Shown here piece after piece: positions 10,599 through 20,810 of a DNA stretch of 64,000 bases. The notes under the pieces are model-generated. The model did no database searches. It saw nothing but the letters and a program-made list of their open reading frames with translations, and had not been told where the DNA came from. The position numbers and the translations under genes are program-made. Within the stretch, counting starts at the first letter, position 1. Every line of letters begins with the position of its first letter. Source of the DNA: Pinus tabuliformis (lineage: Eukaryota > Streptophyta > Pinopsida > Pinales > Pinaceae); contig CM062807.1 of the NCBI GenBank assembly GCA_031772625.1, positions 1,149,521,007-1,149,585,006 on the forward strand, in the 5' to 3' direction.

Positions 10599-12300
10599 GA
10601 TTGCGGATTACTCGATCAACTAAAATAAAGGGGAAGTATGTTTTCGAATTAAATGAATTTTAGACGCTTTGACACAACTTGTTTTTTCAATGTTTAAGAG
10701 TCGAGAAAAAACAAAAGATGACTCTAGTCTCCTTCGATTTTTAATGAGCCTGAAGTGACAAGTGCTCGTATGGACCTTTTCTATTAAGGAGTCTGAAAAG
10801 GAACGAAAGGGACTGCTCTGGAAATCTAGGTAGAGGGATTACCAAACCAATCGCAAAACTGTAGAATACTTTTTACAGTACGGCATTCAATCTTCCCGAA
10901 TGTTGTGTTCAGTGCATTGCAATTGATAGGGCGGCAGACACGGCTTCCTATGGATAAAGGATTAAGCCTATTGGGGTCTCCCAAAATATACTCGACGGTA
11001 CGTGGGAGCACAAGTCCGTACTGGCACTTATCGTCTCAAAGTGGAGGAATCACCCAACCATCAGTGAGAACAATAGTTACCAAGATTTACAACGCCAGAA
11101 TACGTCTCTAGCCTAGACTTCTAAATGTTGTGCGTTAAGTTCCAAAGCGTTGTTAGATTCATTGAATTTATTTTAAGTTGATCTTGTTTATGAAGTTTTC
11201 CTTTCAGGTTCACCACGAGATGTAGATGTAATTCCTAAAATGCAATCTAAGATGATAAACAAACTTTTTATCTTCTTTATGCAATGAAAATCCTAGCTAC
11301 TAGGGAAAAGAAAGATAGAATCTTTTCACAAAGAGCAAAGAGCACACTCTAAATGCACTTTCCTAAATCAAGCCAATCAGACTGTCTATATGCAAATGCA
11401 CATGCATGTATTTTTTTTCGACTTTCTTAGAATATGAATGCTAAAAAGAAAGTTGATGCACAAATCTGAATTTCTTTTCAAGAGACAGATATCAACAAGT
11501 TCCTTTTTCGAAATCAAAAAATGGAGATGATCACAACACCTTACGATTTTGAAGTGAATACTTGTTCTTGACACTAGAAAATTACAAATTCAGACCAAAA
11601 GCAATAGTAACAGGATAATCGACCATCAACAGCAATCAAACTCTTTCCTACGATTGAAATCGACACTTGCGACAGATTCAAAACAAAGGACGACAGTACG
11701 ATTACGCTACTTTTACAAAGGAGAACTGTAAACGACTCAACAAACACACAAAAACATCTACAGTTCTTTTGTACAAAGGAGGCGGAATAACAGTAAGGAA
11801 AAGGGGTTTCAAACAGACATATACTGATCACAGGCAGCAAAATTCAAGAATAGAACTGGAAAGAATGAACCACAGAAGCCACAACTGCACAGATCTAGTC
11901 TGATCAGCGCACCTGTAACACAGAGAATTTGAAATGCAGCGCAGGTTGTCCACTCGAGAAGTGCGCTATTCAGAATCTCTAAACAGTACCTGCGCTGGGC
12001 CAGAAACGAGACTCTATTCGGGTTCCAGGTCACAGTTTGCAGTTCAGTTCTTGGGTTTTGGCCAAGCAAAAAGCAATTAGTAATGCAACAATCAGGGGTG
12101 GATCTAAGGAGGATCTAAGAGCTATCACAAGAGCAATCAAATAGTTTGTGAATCAGTTGTTTAAATCATAAACAGATCCAGTAGATGGATTGAAGTAGCA
12201 GTTGTCTACTTTGCATTTGTTATGGCAAATGCAATTCGAATGCTACTTGTAAGTTTATGAAACAAACAACAAAGAATGATAAACAAACAAACTAATTAGC
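10599..12300 (-). other. 5' leader of Tat-like element, copy 1
   Basis: This is noncoding sequence between the primer site and the first gag-side frame, conserved with 60841-61806 in the other copy. It contains a 10-bp perfect stem at 10679-10714 (TTGTTTTTTC/GAAAAAACAA, loop 16) and a 7-bp stem at 10775-10801 (CCTTTTC/GAAAAGG). A TTTTTAATGAGC word near 10738 is like those of the 629-1382 ladder. No gene is seen. Confidence 0.6.
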
Positions 12301-12318
12301 TCCCTAGCAAAGTCGCCA
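12301..12318 (-). other. Primer binding site of Tat-like element
   Basis: Read on the minus strand, the site begins TGGCGACTTTGC, three bases inside the 5' LTR end. It fits pairing to a tRNA ending in GTCGCCA. Tat/Ogre elements are often described as tRNA-Arg primed, but I cannot assign the tRNA from this alone. Confidence 0.7.
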
Positions 12319-12321
12319 TTT

Positions 12322-13325
12322 TGTTACAGGGAAAAGTGTCTATATAGAACTACTCTATCCCACTAAGGTGTGACAGCTGCCTTAGAAACAAACAGAGAAA
12401 AGCTACTTTTGTTTTTCCTTTATGGATTATAGATAGAGAGGAACAGAAAGACGAACCTTTGTCTTGCGCTAATCAGCTACCTGCTCCCTTGCACACCCAG
12501 CTTCACAAAGTACCTGTAAGATCACAGAAGCATAGCACTATACAAAGACATGGATCTATAATATAAACAATCTAGGATTAGATGTAAATTGACCATACAA
12601 ATGTAACAAGCATCAATGACACAAAAGCATGGAGGAAAACTCAAATAGCTTTTATTGATAAACAAGAAAAGAGCCGAGAGGAGTTACAACCAGTTGTTCT
12701 GACCCAGAATCAACCTCCCAGCAAAGAAGCCCCTCTTCACCTCAAACAAAGCTTAGATCACCCAACAATCTTATGTTTGTCTCAAGAAACCAACAGCAAT
12801 TCCTTACAATATGCAAAATTCCAGCCTCTGGATCTCTGGGATGAGGGATCCATATATAGATATCTGTAAGGGAGATAGTCAGCTTGTGGTTTGATTAGTG
12901 TCTTCTCTCTGATAGTTCTTTCTTCCACTTGGAGATTGATGGCCTCTTACTCATCCTTGGTCTAATTTAGTGAGGCAAGTGTCATAGGAGAAGATTCTAG
13001 AAGCTTCCATTGCCTCTCCACCTTGCGGAATGACACTCCCATTTGTCATTTCTCGCCCATTGCACCCCACAGAAGGGATTTTTGAAATGCAACGCACCCT
13101 CACAGTGTATTTTGGTGAGATGCAACGCACCTAGCCAGTGGAGCAGCTGCAATGATCCTGTTTTGACCAATTCTGAGCAGTTTCTCATGGAGAACTTCTG
13201 GGAGAAGCTGTAATCTGTTGACCTTGTTCCTTTAGGGGTTAGAACAACACTTTTAGGGACTTAGGAGCCCTTGGTTTATGGACATTTCATGCTTGGGGTT
13301 GTAGGGCCCAAAAATGTCTATAACA
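12322..13325 (-). repeat. 5' LTR of Tat-like element, copy 1
   Basis: The 1004-bp segment begins TGTTA and ends TAACA, giving inverted termini, and aligns with the 3' LTR of the second copy at 48691-49736. It contains a polyadenylation-type region near 12640-12680 on the minus strand. It abuts the primer site on its left. Bases 13326-13330 (GTATA) would be the target duplication, but the partner lies outside the window. Confidence 0.88.
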
Positions 13326-13689
13326 GTATAAAAGCAAGTTTCTATGGGTATTTTATGGCTATTTGCAGGGAATCTAGATCGGCTTGGCAAAAAGTCATAC
13401 AACCCTAAGCATGTTCAACAAATCTATGAATAACCCTTGTGATCCTATAGAGGAGAGGTTTTCGTGATTAGAACAAAAATTTGTAGATATAATTCGTAAT
13501 TAAATCTCCTCATGGTGGCTTGAACAATAAGATTAGTATATTCAAAGAAGATTGGGGTTCTAATGTAGAGGAAAAATCAGAAGGTGGATCAAGAGATTAG
13601 GAATAACCTGAGAACCAGCTGAAGAAAGAACCCATAAAAGATCAACCTAGTTCAAGTATCTTCAATCATTCACAACCCCTGTTTAAAAA
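13326..13689. other. No recognisable gene
   Basis: This AT-rich stretch lies between the Tat-like LTR and the chromovirus-like RT fragment. It has no clear reading frame or repeat. It may be decayed pol sequence of the fragment to its right, but I cannot support that. Confidence 0.5.
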
Positions 13690-13830
13690 GGAAGCGGATG
13701 TCTATTTTATATTTGGATGATATATTGGTATATAGTGCTACCTGGGAGGAGCACATCTCACATTTGGCATAGATGTTAGAGACATTAAAGAAGCACCAGC
13801 TGCTAGCAAATCTCAATAAATGTGAGTTTT

Positions 13831-15009
13831 TGATGCAGCGAAACTACATCTTTACATAATTTGCGAATTTTAAATTAATTAAACCCATGTTCAATTAAAC
13901 TATTAGACCCTGATCTCTTTAGCGGACCCAAAACAAATTAAAATCCCATTCAAACCTTATCACATCCGAAAACTATGCTAACCAGCACGCATCTTCTGAA
14001 GCGATATCTGTTAGATCTCGTTCATACATAATGAACGGCTGTGATCGATCCAAAATCCAACTAGATTAAATCTCAGACCATAAGATATCGCGTCTAAAAT
14101 TTAAATTAAATATCATTCATTTCTCGACGCAATTACCATCCAATATTACCCATTCAAACAGATGGTCACGATTAACTGAGCTATTAACTCGGTTTTATAA
14201 AATATCACGTTCGTTTTTTGGAATTAACCTTTGCACTTGTTGGCACACGATGACCATTGGAACACTTCAAGGGTCTATTTCCTATGTTAAGGTGCATGCA
14301 AATTCGCCAACAAACACCGTCGATCTTATCTCAAATAGATCATCATTGATCCATCTTGTGATCAATGATGATTTGTTAGTGCATTCGATCTTTGTATGCT
14401 TTCAACCAACGACCAACAAATTAAAGACTTTGTCCAGGCAATCATCAAACAACGGAATCCACACATAATTTCTTGTATTTCACTGAGATTCAGCCTACAA
14501 TTTAATGAATCAACAAAAGAAAATTACATAATAAAAGATCACGTCGAAACAAGTTTTGAACACCGAAACAAGTTTTGAACACAAACTCCTTTCTTCATAA
14601 CAATATTTACATATACATTCATAACATCTCATGCTCTGATTTATTCTCACCACTACTTAGCTCTCTCTAACTCACTCTAACTCTTTCTAACACTTGTCCA
14701 ACACTCTGCTCGCAGGCTTACATTTATAGATTAATTATATAATTATGGATTATACTAGATCCATGATTTTCTCCATAATTCACTCAACTAATTCCTATTC
14801 GAGGATCTTGTAATCTCTAAGATCCCTACGAGATCTACACATATTAATTATCCCTGATATTCTCACATAGTTGAGAATATTTTATAACTTAACCCTCACA
14901 CATAGATTTCTCACTCAATCTATACAAGATTCCTAAAAATAATTAAAAACGTCACCCCCTAAATCAACCAAATGAAAAATAATATTCTGTGCAGGATGCT
15001 CCTGCATCA
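13831..15009 (-). repeat. 3' LTR of nested non-autonomous element
   Basis: This 1179-bp segment aligns with 16532-17735 throughout. It has TGATGCA/TGCATCA termini. Confidence 0.88.
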
Positions 15010-16110
15010 GACTCCCGATGTAGAAAAAAATCATAGACTCCTGTCTATGAGGTCTGTCACTTTTATGTGGTAATGTGACATCTACAAGTCTAAATGACTT
15101 GCTACCACCAGGATTCCAAACTCTGTTTTGTTTATGGTCCTTCAAAGGAATAACCTCATCATGTAGTCTAGCATTAAATTCATAGAATAATATCTTCAGA
15201 GAATTATTAAACATGATTCTCGACTTTCCATACCTCATCATCCTCTGTTCTGGAATACCCATTTTCCTGGTTTCCAAATTTTGAATGAGTCTCAAACTGG
15301 TTCACCGTCTGCATCTATAGCTTTGCTAGGTAACTCTGTCGTGCTGAGATTAGTAGGAACTAAATCTGAAAGTCCACCATCATCATCACTCGAACTATCA
15401 ACCAAATTCAGTATATCTGTAAAGAAATTTTCTCCATCATGCTCTAGGAATAATTCCTCTTTGTTAATCACATCAACACAGTTGATGTTCTCTATGGTGT
15501 CTTTTCCTCCTTTTGTTACAGTTTCTCTGGTCTCAACTTCTTTGGCTTTTGTCTCTTTAGTTACTATTTCCACCTCTAATTGAGCTGCAAACTCAACTTC
15601 ATGGAATGAAAAACAATCATCCCAATTTCCTTCAGGTTCACAAAATAATTCTTGATCATAACAATGGTCATTAGCTATCTCTATAGCAACAAATTCTTTA
15701 TTTAGTACCATACTTACATTCACAGACAAACTATCAGTTTTAAAAATATCAGACCTTTCAATCTCTTTTGATGCTTCAAGCACCAAATTCCCACCATGGA
15801 ATTTCTAGGTTTCAACAAATCCTCTTTGTTGTGACTCAATTCCTATGATTCTCTCCTTCTCCAACAAATAAATATGTACTTTTTCATGTTTGTTCATCAT
15901 CATAGCATTCCATTTCTGTTGCAATAGATTCCACTTGACCCATTTCCTTATTCTCCATCCATGTCTTCGGTCTTCATTCTCTTTCTCTTGAAACCATTCT
16001 TGTAGTATATTCAACACTGCTCTCATCACTGCAATACTTATCCTACGCTCTTCATGAATCATCTGACATTTATTTGAACCTTCCCTAAGTTTCTCCATGT
16101 TCATTTTCAC
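14933..16110 (-). CDS. Broken ORFs inside nested non-autonomous element, unknown function
   Basis: Three minus-strand frames lie in order from 16110 to 14933. The first (about 100 residues) is charged and helical. The second (about 164 residues) is acidic with a Ser/Asp-rich patch near its C-terminus. The third ends with QEHPAQNIIFHLVDLGGDVF, running into the 3' LTR. I do not recognise a gag, protease or RT domain. They may be remnants of a captured host sequence or of the parent element's coding region. The region is broken, with a small number of interruptions. Confidence 0.45.
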
Positions 16111-16514
16111 TAATTCTTCAAACTCAAATCAATTAATTCGAAATTCAATAAAAGAAAATATTTAACTCAATCAAAATCTAAAACTGACAACTCTTCTTTT
16201 CCCTTTGCTTCCGCTACGCCTTTGATTTTCCTTGTCATATGTTTTCCTAGTCTCTCGTAACAACATTCGTGAGTTGCAACAAAACCTCTGCAGTAACAAG
16301 TTTTACCTACTACACAATTCCTCACCAAGCTTCTCTCCTTTGAGCTTAGTCTTTCGGCATCTCTCTGGTTCTCTTCTCTGGAACCATATGACCACTCCTT
16401 GCTCTAGGCTGCTACAAAACTTCTCACCTTCTTCTGTTGTTACTCTACACAAAAATTATAAAGACTAACGCTGAAAATTCTGCAATATAATCACACTTCA
16501 CGTAGAAGATTCTT

Positions 16515-16528
16515 CTGCTCTGATACCA
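16515..16528 (-). other. Initiator tRNA-Met primer binding site
   Basis: The minus strand reads TGGTATCAGAGCAG three bases inside the LTR at 16532. This is the standard plant primer site complementary to the 3' end of initiator tRNA-Met. Confidence 0.85.
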
Positions 16529-16531
16529 CTT

Positions 16532-17735
16532 TGATGCAACGAAACTACATCATTACATAATTCGGGAATTTTAAATTAATTAAACCTCAGTTTAATTAAA
16601 CTATCAGACCCCGATCTCTCTAGCAAACCCAAAACAAATTAAAATCCTGTTCAAACCTTATCGCATCTAAAAACTATGTTAAGCAGCACGCATCTTCCAG
16701 AGCGATATCTGTCAAATCTTGTTCATACATAATGAACGGCTGTGATCGATTCAGAACTCAACTGGATTAAATCTCAGTCCATAAGATATCACGTCTGAAA
16801 TTTAAATTAAATCTTATTCATTTCCCAACGTGATTATCATCTGATCTGACCCTTTCAAATAGACAGTCACGATTAACTGAGCTATTAACTCAGTTTTATA
16901 AAATATCGCGTCCGTTTTTGGAATTAACCTCCGCGCTTGTTGGCATGCAATGACCGTCAGATCACTTCAATGGTCACGATCGATTCATCAATTAACTCAA
17001 CTTTATAATGTTCTCGGGTTTGTTTCCTGTGTTAAGGTGCGTGCACATTCACCAGCGAACACCATCGATCTTCTCTCAAATAGATCATCATTGATCCATC
17101 CTGTGATCAATGATGATTTGTTAGTGCATTCAATCTTTGTCCACTTTCAACCGGCGACCAACAAGTTAAAGCCTTTGTCCAAGCAATCATCAAACAACAG
17201 ACTCCACACACAATTTCCTGTATTTAACAGAGATTCAGCCTACGATTTAAGGAATCAATGAAAGCAAATTACATAATAAAAGATCACACAGAAACAAGTT
17301 TTGAACACAAACTCCTTTCATTCATAACAATATTTACATATACATTCAGAACATCTCGTGCTCTGATTTATTCTCACCACTACTTAGCTCTCTCTAACTC
17401 ACTCTAACTCTTTCTAACACTCTGTAACACTCTCCTCGCAGGCTTACATTTATAGATTAATTACATAATTATGGATTATACTAAATCCATGATTTTCTCC
17501 ATAATTCACTCAACTAATTCGTATCTGAGGAACTTGTAATCTCTATGATCCCTACGAGATCTACACATATCAATTATCCCTGATATTCTCACATAGTTGA
17601 GAATATTTTACAATTGAATCCTCACACATAGATTTCTCACTCAATCTATACAAGATTCCTAAAAATAGTTAAAAACATCACCCCCTAAATCAACCAAATG
17701 AACAATAATATTATGAGCATGATGCTCCTGCATCA
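16532..17735 (-). repeat. 5' LTR of nested non-autonomous element
   Basis: This 1204-bp segment aligns with the LTR at 13831-15009 and is bordered by the primer site on the left and the target duplication on the right. Confidence 0.88.
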
Positions 17736-18678
17736 GTTTTCATAGCATTCATTGGTGTATATGGGGTATGTGGTAGGTGAAGGAGAGCTGAAGATAGATC
17801 CAACCAAGATGGAGGCCATCATGAAATCGCTAGTACCTACGGATTTTTATGAGGTTGGGAAATTCATTGGGGAAACACGATACACAAGGAAATTCATAGC
17901 CACATTTTTAGCAGTAGAAGCACTACTCCATGTCATAATAGCAAGTTGAAAGAGTCTCTAGTGAGGAAAGGGTCAACATAGGGATTTTTAGGATCTAAAA
18001 ACGAAAATCATTCAAGCGCCAGTTTTGGCATTACCAAACTTACAGCAACCCTTTGAAGTGGAGATAGATGTGAGTGGGTATGTTATGGGAGTGGTCTTAA
18101 TGCAGGGAGGAAGGCATGTATGCTACCATTATAAAGTATTTCATGGGGCAATTCTTAACTACCCTACTATGACAATGAGCTCTATGCCCTAGTGCAAGTT
18201 GTGAATAAGTGGAAGAACTATCTAATTGGAAAGGAGACAATAATCCACATATATCACTAGCCACTACAGTACTTGCAAGCTAGAGTAAGCTACAACAAAC
18301 TAGGCATTACAAGTGGATGGGGTTTCTACAACAATTTCATTTGGTGATCAAGTACAAGAAGGGAAACACAAACAAGTTAGATGGCATGCTTTCAAGGCCA
18401 CCCACACCAAATATCATAGCTTTGGGAACTCTTATGCACATGGAGCCATTCATCCATGATGCATATAGAGAGACATATTTAGAGGATGAGGACTTCAAGG
18501 AGGTGTTTTAATAGTTGTAGAGTCAGAGTCATGTGCACGATGGTGACAACAATGTTGACTACCATCTCCAATATGGGTTAATCTATAGGTTGGATAAGTT
18601 ATGTGTTCCTAAAAGTGAGAGATTGTAGCTAATCAAAGAGGTTCACACCTACAAGGTTGCAAGGCACTTTGGTGTAGA

Positions 18679-20810
18679 TGTAACAGCCCCGGGTTAAGAG
18701 TTAATGTAATAAAGTTAATAAAGGAAAAATAATACCAAGGTCATGGGACACATATTCCAAGCTAAACGTTGGGCAAAACATCCTAGTGGGTGCTCATTTG
18801 GTTTACTATGGCTAAGGAAATTGGAAAAGGATTTGGGAAAGGCTTTTAAAAGCCAAAGAGGCATCAATTTGCAATTTATTTATGAAAATAATGGAAAATA
18901 GGATGAAATAAGGCGAAAGGTCACAGGTTTCATTTGAGGAGGAAATTGAAGGAAAATGGAAGAAATTGAAAAAAATAGAAGCCTCAATGATAAAAAGGCT
19001 TCTGAGGATCAATTCATATATTTTTTCAGTATCAACTTTTGTCTATTCAGTTTTGGAGCTCTTTTATATTCTTTCTCTCATACACTTAGAGAATTCTTGG
19101 AGCACTCTAGCATTGGAGAAAGGAAGGAAAAGGAAGGACAAGAAAGCAATGGGAAGGGAAGATCATGTAAGGAAGAGTTCAATCAAGTAGCTAGAACAGG
19201 ATTACTTGCAGGTATTGAGTTGCATATATGATTTCCTTGTTGTTTTGGCATGCATGGTGCATGCATGTGTGTATTTCGTTCTCTTTTTGTCATTGGGATG
19301 GGATTTTCTAGGTGTGATAGTGGTTTCAACTTTTCCTTTCCATTTTCAGATAGTGATGGTGTGATGGGGTTTTTTCATTTGGTTGAGCTTGGAATTCCAG
19401 ATGGTTTTGGAACTGGGTGAGGTGGTCTCAACAAAAATTACCAAGGGCCTAGAAATCCCTTGATCGATAATGGTTGGATGCACAGTAAATCTTGAGGGTG
19501 GAGATGATCTAAAATCTTTTGCTTATAGATGTATTAAAGAATTACATGCATATATTGTAGCTTAACATAGAAACTTAATGTGCACATGAGAGAAGAGAAG
19601 AAACACATAAAGCATGAAAGAAGACAACAAAACTTGATAACAGAGTTCGTCTGACTTGGAATACGTCTTCGGGCCCTACTCAATCGATGGGGAGGCCTTC
19701 ATTCATTAAGTGGCATGAGAAAGAAGAGTACAAGAATCAGTTACAAAAAGGAGTTTTATACCTCCATACTAAAAAATGGCCGAAAAATGCAGAACTTTGA
19801 TGGAGAAATAGATAGTGCCATTGCGTTCGTGGCGTTGAGAAATGTTGAAACCATATAAAATTTGTCAAAATCTGACAAAGTGAAAATTCGGCCCTCCTGC
19901 AAAAATCTGCCTCGAACTGTGTGCGCTCCCTCCTCTGCCTAGGCGCACTGATGAACTACGTTTAAATAAAAAATGTGGTGGCAGATTTCTCAAGAAATCA
20001 GTTGTGCTGAGTTGGTTTAAAGATCTAGTTATTATGGAGGAGGTCGGGCGGTCAAACCCTGCCTCCTTTTTTTTACACACATAATGTTATTTTAAAAGAA
20101 TGGATCGGGCTGGGCCCGCCTTGGGCGACCCGCCCACTCCACTTACCGTCGGGTCGTATTCTCATTAAGGCATGCTATTTGAATTGTAGTCGGGGTTAGG
20201 TGTTGGGTCCACGCCCCAAGGGCCGACCCACATTTAATGTAATGTTGTTTGTGTTTAAATGGGTTGGGTCTATGCCCCAAGGGCCAGCCCACCCAAACTC
20301 CGCGCTGGTTAATGGTGGTTCCGTGGGAGGGGTCGGGGGTAGTGGCCCACCCCTCCACTAATATATATGTGCGGATAGGATTGGGGTGGTGGGGTTGGTG
20401 GCCCACCACCATTTTTTTATATTTTTTTGTTTAAATAAAACAAACTGCACATTTTTGAAAATTCGGATTTTGACCGAAGGAGTCGTTTTAACCAGGCGAT
20501 AATTTTTCCCAGAATCTGGCCGGAGTTGGCCGGCGTTCGTCCGCCGGAAAAAGTCCAAATTGTGTCTTCATTAATCCTTCCCAGTCATCAAAAATTCAAC
20601 CCAAATTTGATTGCCTCTATCTCCTTTATCCGCTCTCGGATTGGAGTGTCATTCGCACCATTGGAATCAGGGCAGCAAGCACTTCAATCTGATGCCAAGT
20701 TAATTGCCTTTCCACCACTTTGAATCTTGAGCTTTTTCCATGTGACTAGTGTCTGGAGATCCACCTGGATGAGGAGACAAGAAAATTCCTGAAGGCATTT
20801 GTGAAGAAAT
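18679..20810. other. Noncoding, LTR-like sequence between chromovirus fragment and Athila-like ORF3
   Basis: A TGTAACAGCCCCGGG start at 18679 looks like the beginning of a plant Gypsy LTR, either the fragment's own 3' LTR after internal loss or a solo LTR. Its right end is not identifiable. From about 19550 to 20160 the sequence has a style similar to the LTR at 41787-43542 (a GTTCGTC and TACGTC pair, AAAATTCGGCCCTC, then GC-rich GGGCCCGCC runs). I see no convincing gene. Short open frames here have no recognisable domain. Confidence 0.4.

Larger units (their letters stand above)
1..13325 (-). mobile_element. Tat-like Ty3/Gypsy LTR retrotransposon, copy 1 (3' LTR outside window)
   Basis: Reading on the minus strand, the order is 5' LTR, primer site, leader, Q-rich N-terminal region, gag, protease, RT, RNase H, integrase, a second RNase H and then an antisense plant-mobile-domain-like gene. 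This order and the second RNase H point to the Ogre/Tat side of plant Ty3/Gypsy. A second copy at 48691-61806 aligns along the whole length. In that copy the 3' LTR ends about 545 bp before the sequence matching base 10 here, so the missing 3' LTR should end roughly 0.5 kb left of the window. The coding region is broken, with roughly ten interruptions, so it is a fossil. Age cannot be read from LTR divergence because only one LTR is present. Confidence 0.9.
13831..17735 (-). mobile_element. Small non-autonomous LTR retrotransposon nested in chromovirus fragment
   Basis: Two direct LTRs (13831-15009 and 16532-17735) bracket about 1.5 kb of internal sequence. Both LTRs start TGATGCA and end TGCATCA, and a 5-bp target duplication GTTTT flanks the element at 13826-13830 and 17736-17740. 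The initiator tRNA-Met primer site next to the right-hand LTR sets the orientation as minus. There is no protease, RT or integrase, so the element must have been moved by another element's proteins. By eye the LTRs differ at roughly one base in eight to ten, so the insertion is not recent. Confidence 0.9.
13690..18678 (+). mobile_element. Chromovirus-like Ty3/Gypsy pol fragment, split by a nested element
   Basis: Plus-strand pol remains are recognisable on both sides of a nested insertion. Before it is an RT palm box with YLDDILVYS followed by HLLANLNKCEF-like sequence. After it (17736-18678) come the RT thumb (GYVVGEGELKIDPTKMEAI), the RNase H region and LVIKYKKGNTNKLDGMLSRP, the usual end of RNase H. 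The start of the integrase zinc finger follows. Sequence identity stops at about 18678, where an LTR-like TGTAACAGCCCC start appears. The fragment is heavily broken and old. Confidence 0.75.

Noticed and set aside
18956-19231. Plus-strand frames rich in Lys/Glu in the noncoding stretch.
   Set aside because: Two overlapping frames, low-complexity composition, no domain and no conserved context.
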